Source of the DNA: Desulfobacca acetoxidans
GTDB taxonomy: Bacteria > Desulfobacterota > Desulfobaccia > Desulfobaccales > 0-14-0-80-60-11
DNA length: 16,173 bases
Direction of reading: 5' to 3'
NCBI GenBank assembly: GCA_022736495.1
Contig: DZCR01000071.1
Span: forward strand, 1-16,173
The notes below the pieces were generated by a model. The model searched no databases, was not told where the DNA came from, and saw only the letters and a list, made by a program, of their open reading frames with translations. Made by a program: the position numbers and the translations under genes. Below are positions 13,751 to 16,173 of the stretch, piece after piece. Numbering within the stretch: position 1 is the stretch's first letter; each line of letters starts with the position of its first letter.

Positions 13751-14182
13751 ATGCCACCCCTGACCAAGAAAGTGTTCCTGACAATCATTTTGACCCTGCT
13801 CCTGGGCCACCAGGCCCTGGCGGGCCCGCAGCGCCTCGTTTTGCCCCCCAATCAGCCTCCCCAATGGGCGCCGGTCCCCGAGGTTCCTGGAGTGCAGTAT
13901 GCTCCCAATCTGGGCCAAGATATTTTTCAGTACGGCAATCAATTTTACTATTACAGCCAAGGCCTCTGGCAAATAGCCCGGTCACTCGCCGGCCCCTGGC
14001 AGACGATTGCCAATCCTCCCCCGCCTTTCTATAATATCGGCCCGACTTATTTCAAAAGCCCCCCGGGGTGGGCCAAGGGCAAGAAAACCGGCTGGAGAGG
14101 AGCGCCGTTGCCGCCGGGACAGATGAAGAAAATGGAGCGTGGTGGTCCTTTGCCTCCCGGACAGATGAAGAAATTTGAATGA
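13751..14182 (+). CDS. Secreted small protein with YY/GPW domain, paralogue 1
   Basis: Unrecognised exported protein of 143 residues. A signal peptide covers 1-24 (KK, hydrophobic core 9-18, cleavage after ALA). Residues 37-102 form a compact aromatic domain with PQW, APNL, a Tyr-rich stretch (YYY 66-68), RS..GPW (77-83) and FY...P.YFK (93-102). The basic tail repeats an 11-residue unit, GAPLPPGQMKK (117-127) then GGPLPPGQMKK (131-141). A strong AAGGAGG (13737-13743) overlaps the stop of the MBL gene and lies seven bases before ATG 13751. It ends with an ATGA overlap into the next gene, which encodes a paralogue. A periplasmic or cell-surface site is inferred from the signal peptide; the function is unknown. 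Confidence 0.8.
   Translation: MPPLTKKVFLTIILTLLLGHQALAGPQRLVLPPNQPPQWAPVPEVPGVQYAPNLGQDIFQYGNQFYYYSQGLWQIARSLAGPWQTIANPPPPFYNIGPTYFKSPPGWAKGKKTGWRGAPLPPGQMKKMERGGPLPPGQMKKFE
14099..14173 (+). repeat. Coding repeat, two copies of an 11-residue PLPPGQMKK unit
   Basis: Residues 117-127 and 131-141 of paralogue 1 are near identical (one Ala/Gly change), separated by three residues. The nucleotide copies differ more than the proteins do, mostly at synonymous positions, suggesting selection to keep the peptide. Confidence 0.75.
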
Positions 14183-14676
14183 GCACCTGTTGTCTCAGAT
14201 TCATGGTGGTCTTGGCGATGCTGGCAATTCCCTGGGCGGCCGGGGCCCAGAACATTCGCATCAACCCGGTGCCCCCCGGCGTCAAACCCCAATGGACCGA
14301 GGTCCCCGGTGCTCCCCAGGTTTCCTGGGCCCCTAACCTCCCCACCGATGTCTTCCGGTACCGCGGCTCCTACTATTTTTTCTGGGGAGACTACTTTTAT
14401 CGGGGCCGCAGCCCTCAAGGTCCCTGGAAGATGGTGGAGAAGGCGCCCCAGGTGTTTTATCGCGTTGATCCGGCCTATTTCAAGACCGCAAAAAAGACCG
14501 AACCGACTCCTGTGGCCCCGGCGGTCCCAGAAGAGCTCGGCCCGGCACCTGGTAAGGCCAAAGTTATAGAAATCCCTCTCGCAACGCCCCGCACCCCGGC
14601 TCCCCCGGAGCCGGCGCCCGAGACCAGTGGCCCCGAATTCCCAGAAGCGCCTGAGCGACCGCCCAAGGTGATGTAA
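14179..14676 (+). CDS. Secreted small protein with YY/GPW domain, paralogue 2
   Basis: Unrecognised exported protein of 165 residues. The signal peptide is 1-23 (cleavage after AGA). Residues 37-102 align with the same positions of the preceding gene product without a gap, sharing PQW, VP, APNL, D.F.Y, RS..GPW, P..FY and P.YFK. After residue 102 it differs completely: a Pro/Ala/Glu-rich, probably unstructured tail (107-165) replaces the basic repeat tail of paralogue 1. It starts at ATG 14179, overlapping the stop of paralogue 1 as ATGA with no strong ribosome binding site, so translation is probably coupled. It ends 30 bases from the convergent NAD synthetase gene. Function unknown. Confidence 0.8.
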   Translation: MSTCCLRFMVVLAMLAIPWAAGAQNIRINPVPPGVKPQWTEVPGAPQVSWAPNLPTDVFRYRGSYYFFWGDYFYRGRSPQGPWKMVEKAPQVFYRVDPAYFKTAKKTEPTPVAPAVPEELGPAPGKAKVIEIPLATPRTPAPPEPAPETSGPEFPEAPERPPKVM

Positions 14677-14706
14677 AAACCGATAACCCCCGTCTGATCA
14701 CCGGGA

Positions 14707-16173
14707 TCATAACTCGAACCTGGCGGCGATGGGGATGCGCCGGCCCATGCCGAAGGCTTTGGAAGTAATCTTCAGACCGGGCGCGGCCTGGCGGCGCTTG
14801 TATTCATTGCGGTCAATGGCGCGGATCACCCACTTTACGGTCTCCGGGTCAAACCCCTGCTTGACGATCTCCCCGTAGGAGCAGCCTTCGGAGAGGTAAG
14901 AGGTCATGATCTTATCCAGGATGTCGTAGGGGGGCAGGGTGTCCTGGTCCTTCTGGTCCGGGCGCAACTCCGCAGACGGGGCCTTGTGGATGATCTGCCA
15001 GGGAATGGTTTCCCGGTCCCGGTTGAGTTCGCGGGCCAAGTCATAGACCATAGTCTTGGGCACATCGGCCAGGACGCTGAGCCCGCCGCTCATATCCCCG
15101 TACAGGGTGCAGTAGCCCACCGCCAGTTCGCTCTTGTTGCCGGTGGACAGGACCATATAACCGTATTTATTGGAGATAGCCATCAGGATATTGCCCCGGA
15201 TGCGGGCCTGGATATTCTCCAGGGTCACTTCGATTTCGCCCAGTTCCAGAGGGTCTTGCAAGACTTGCCGGTAGCTCTGATAGATGGGGGTGATGGGAAT
15301 GAGCTTGGTGGCCACGCCCAAGTTTTCGGCCAGGATCAGGGAGTCGTCGATGCTGGGGCGGGAGGTGTAGGGCGAGGGCATCAGCACCCCCAAGACGTTT
15401 TCCCGTCCTAAGGCCTGCTGGGCCAGACAGCAGGTGACCGCGGAATCCACGCCGCCGCTCAAACCCACCACGGCTTTGGTGAAGCCGCACTTGCCCAGGT
15501 AATCCCGCAGACCCAAGACCAGGGCCTCATGCACTGCGGCAATGGGCTCCGCGGGGACGTATAAGCCCGGGGTGCCGGGCTGGGCCAGGTCCACGGTGAC
15601 CACGGCCTCCTTAAATCCCGGCAGCACCGCAATGGCTTCCCCGGCCGGGTCCAGGACCAGACTGCGGCCGTCGAAGATGAGCTCATCATTGCCCCCCACC
15701 TGATTGAGATAGACCAGGGACACCTTATGGTTCCGGGCGTGGAGCTGGAGCAAGCGGTGGCGCAGGGCCTCTTTGCCCACCTGGAAGGGCGAGGCGGAGA
15801 TATTGATGAGCACCGTGGCGCCACGCTCAATCTGGATCTGGATGGGGTCCAGGGGATAGAGGCGGCGAAACCACAGCTCCGGGTCGTACCAGGCGTCTTC
15901 ACAGATGGAGACCCCCAAAATTTCCCCCTGGAAGGGGACGACCTGCACCGCCGCGGCGGGGTCGAAATGCCGGGTCTCGTCGAACACGTCATAGGTGGGC
16001 AGAAGCGTTTTGCCCTGACGCAGCAGCACCCGGCCCTGGTGGATCAGCACCGCGCAGTTGCACAGGCCTTTGCCCGTCTCCCGGCCGGTGGGGAGCGGCG
16101 CCCCCACCAGGATGGCATTGTCCGGGTAGCGGGCGGAGAGGGTGACCAGATCATCAAGGGCCGCCTGGACCCG
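14707..16173 (-). CDS. nadE: Glutamine-dependent NAD+ synthetase, 5' part outside the window
   Basis: Converts deamido-NAD+ to NAD+ using ATP and ammonia from glutamine. The frame runs to the right edge without a convincing start, so the gene is cut there; 488 residues are visible. The N-terminal nitrilase-like glutaminase part shows the catalytic Lys (K55 of the visible part, GKTLLPTYDVFDE) and the catalytic Cys (C91, SICEDAW); the catalytic Glu lies in the missing part. The synthetase part has the ATP loop LSGGVDSA (SGGVDS 239-244), LSTGNKSELAVGYCTLYGDM and KAPSAELRPDQKDQDTLPPY. The GTG at 16107 is not the start, because family-like sequence (AILVGAPLP and before) continues upstream. It converges with the secreted-protein operon; no clear terminator lies in the 30-base gap. 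Confidence 0.95.
   Translation of the reverse strand, partial: RVQAALDDLVTLSARYPDNAILVGAPLPTGRETGKGLCNCAVLIHQGRVLLRQGKTLLPTYDVFDETRHFDPAAAVQVVPFQGEILGVSICEDAWYDPELWFRRLYPLDPIQIQIERGATVLINISASPFQVGKEALRHRLLQLHARNHKVSLVYLNQVGGNDELIFDGRSLVLDPAGEAIAVLPGFKEAVVTVDLAQPGTPGLYVPAEPIAAVHEALVLGLRDYLGKCGFTKAVVGLSGGVDSAVTCCLAQQALGRENVLGVLMPSPYTSRPSIDDSLILAENLGVATKLIPITPIYQSYRQVLQDPLELGEIEVTLENIQARIRGNILMAISNKYGYMVLSTGNKSELAVGYCTLYGDMSGGLSVLADVPKTMVYDLARELNRDRETIPWQIIHKAPSAELRPDQKDQDTLPPYDILDKIMTSYLSEGCSYGEIVKQGFDPETVKWVIRAIDRNEYKRRQAAPGLKITSKAFGMGRRIPIAARFEL

Overview
The window is a GC-rich, tightly packed bacterial chromosome segment from a Gram-negative organism, because most of it encodes lipid A and heptose-containing LPS core synthesis. 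The gene mix (Desulfo-/Geo-type heptosyltransferases with a C-terminal four-Cys motif, a WaaE-type GT2, a GT35 phosphorylase with an N-terminal DUF3417-like region, and small secreted proteins) suggests a deltaproteobacterium sensu lato (Desulfobacterota). That assignment is inference and could not be tested here.

Layout. Bases 1-374 are an AT-rich leader without a gene, holding a palindrome and a C-rich tract that is a G-quadruplex motif on the minus strand. Next is a glycogen/alpha-glucan phosphorylase (375-2513). Then comes a nine-gene plus-strand LPS block (2589-10785): lpxK, waaF, gmhB, waaC, a 57-residue Trm112/YcaR zinc protein, a WaaE-like GT2, a divergent LpxA-like acyltransferase, a WaaQ-like GT9 and a WaaG-like GT4. 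GmhB contributes to the ADP-heptose donor, the three GT9 enzymes probably add heptoses, GT2 and GT4 probably add hexoses, and LpxK phosphorylates lipid A. Several joints overlap (waaF/gmhB, GT2/lpxA-like, lpxA-like/waaQ), which points to co-translation.

Downstream lie a zinc medium-chain dehydrogenase, a secreted HtrA-type serine protease that stops before any PDZ domain, and an unrecognised 90-residue protein. After an AT-rich gap with two TATAAT boxes and a perfect palindrome comes a probable three-gene operon (13021-14676): an AHL-lactonase-like metallo-beta-lactamase-fold hydrolase followed by two tandem secreted paralogues that share an ungapped 66-residue domain. A minus-strand glutamine-dependent NAD+ synthetase converges on it and runs off the right edge.

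The most unusual items are the lactonase-like plus secreted-paralogue operon and the LpxA-like protein whose substrate-contact positions differ from the E. coli enzyme. The rest is largely ordinary envelope and central metabolism with some small repeats between genes.
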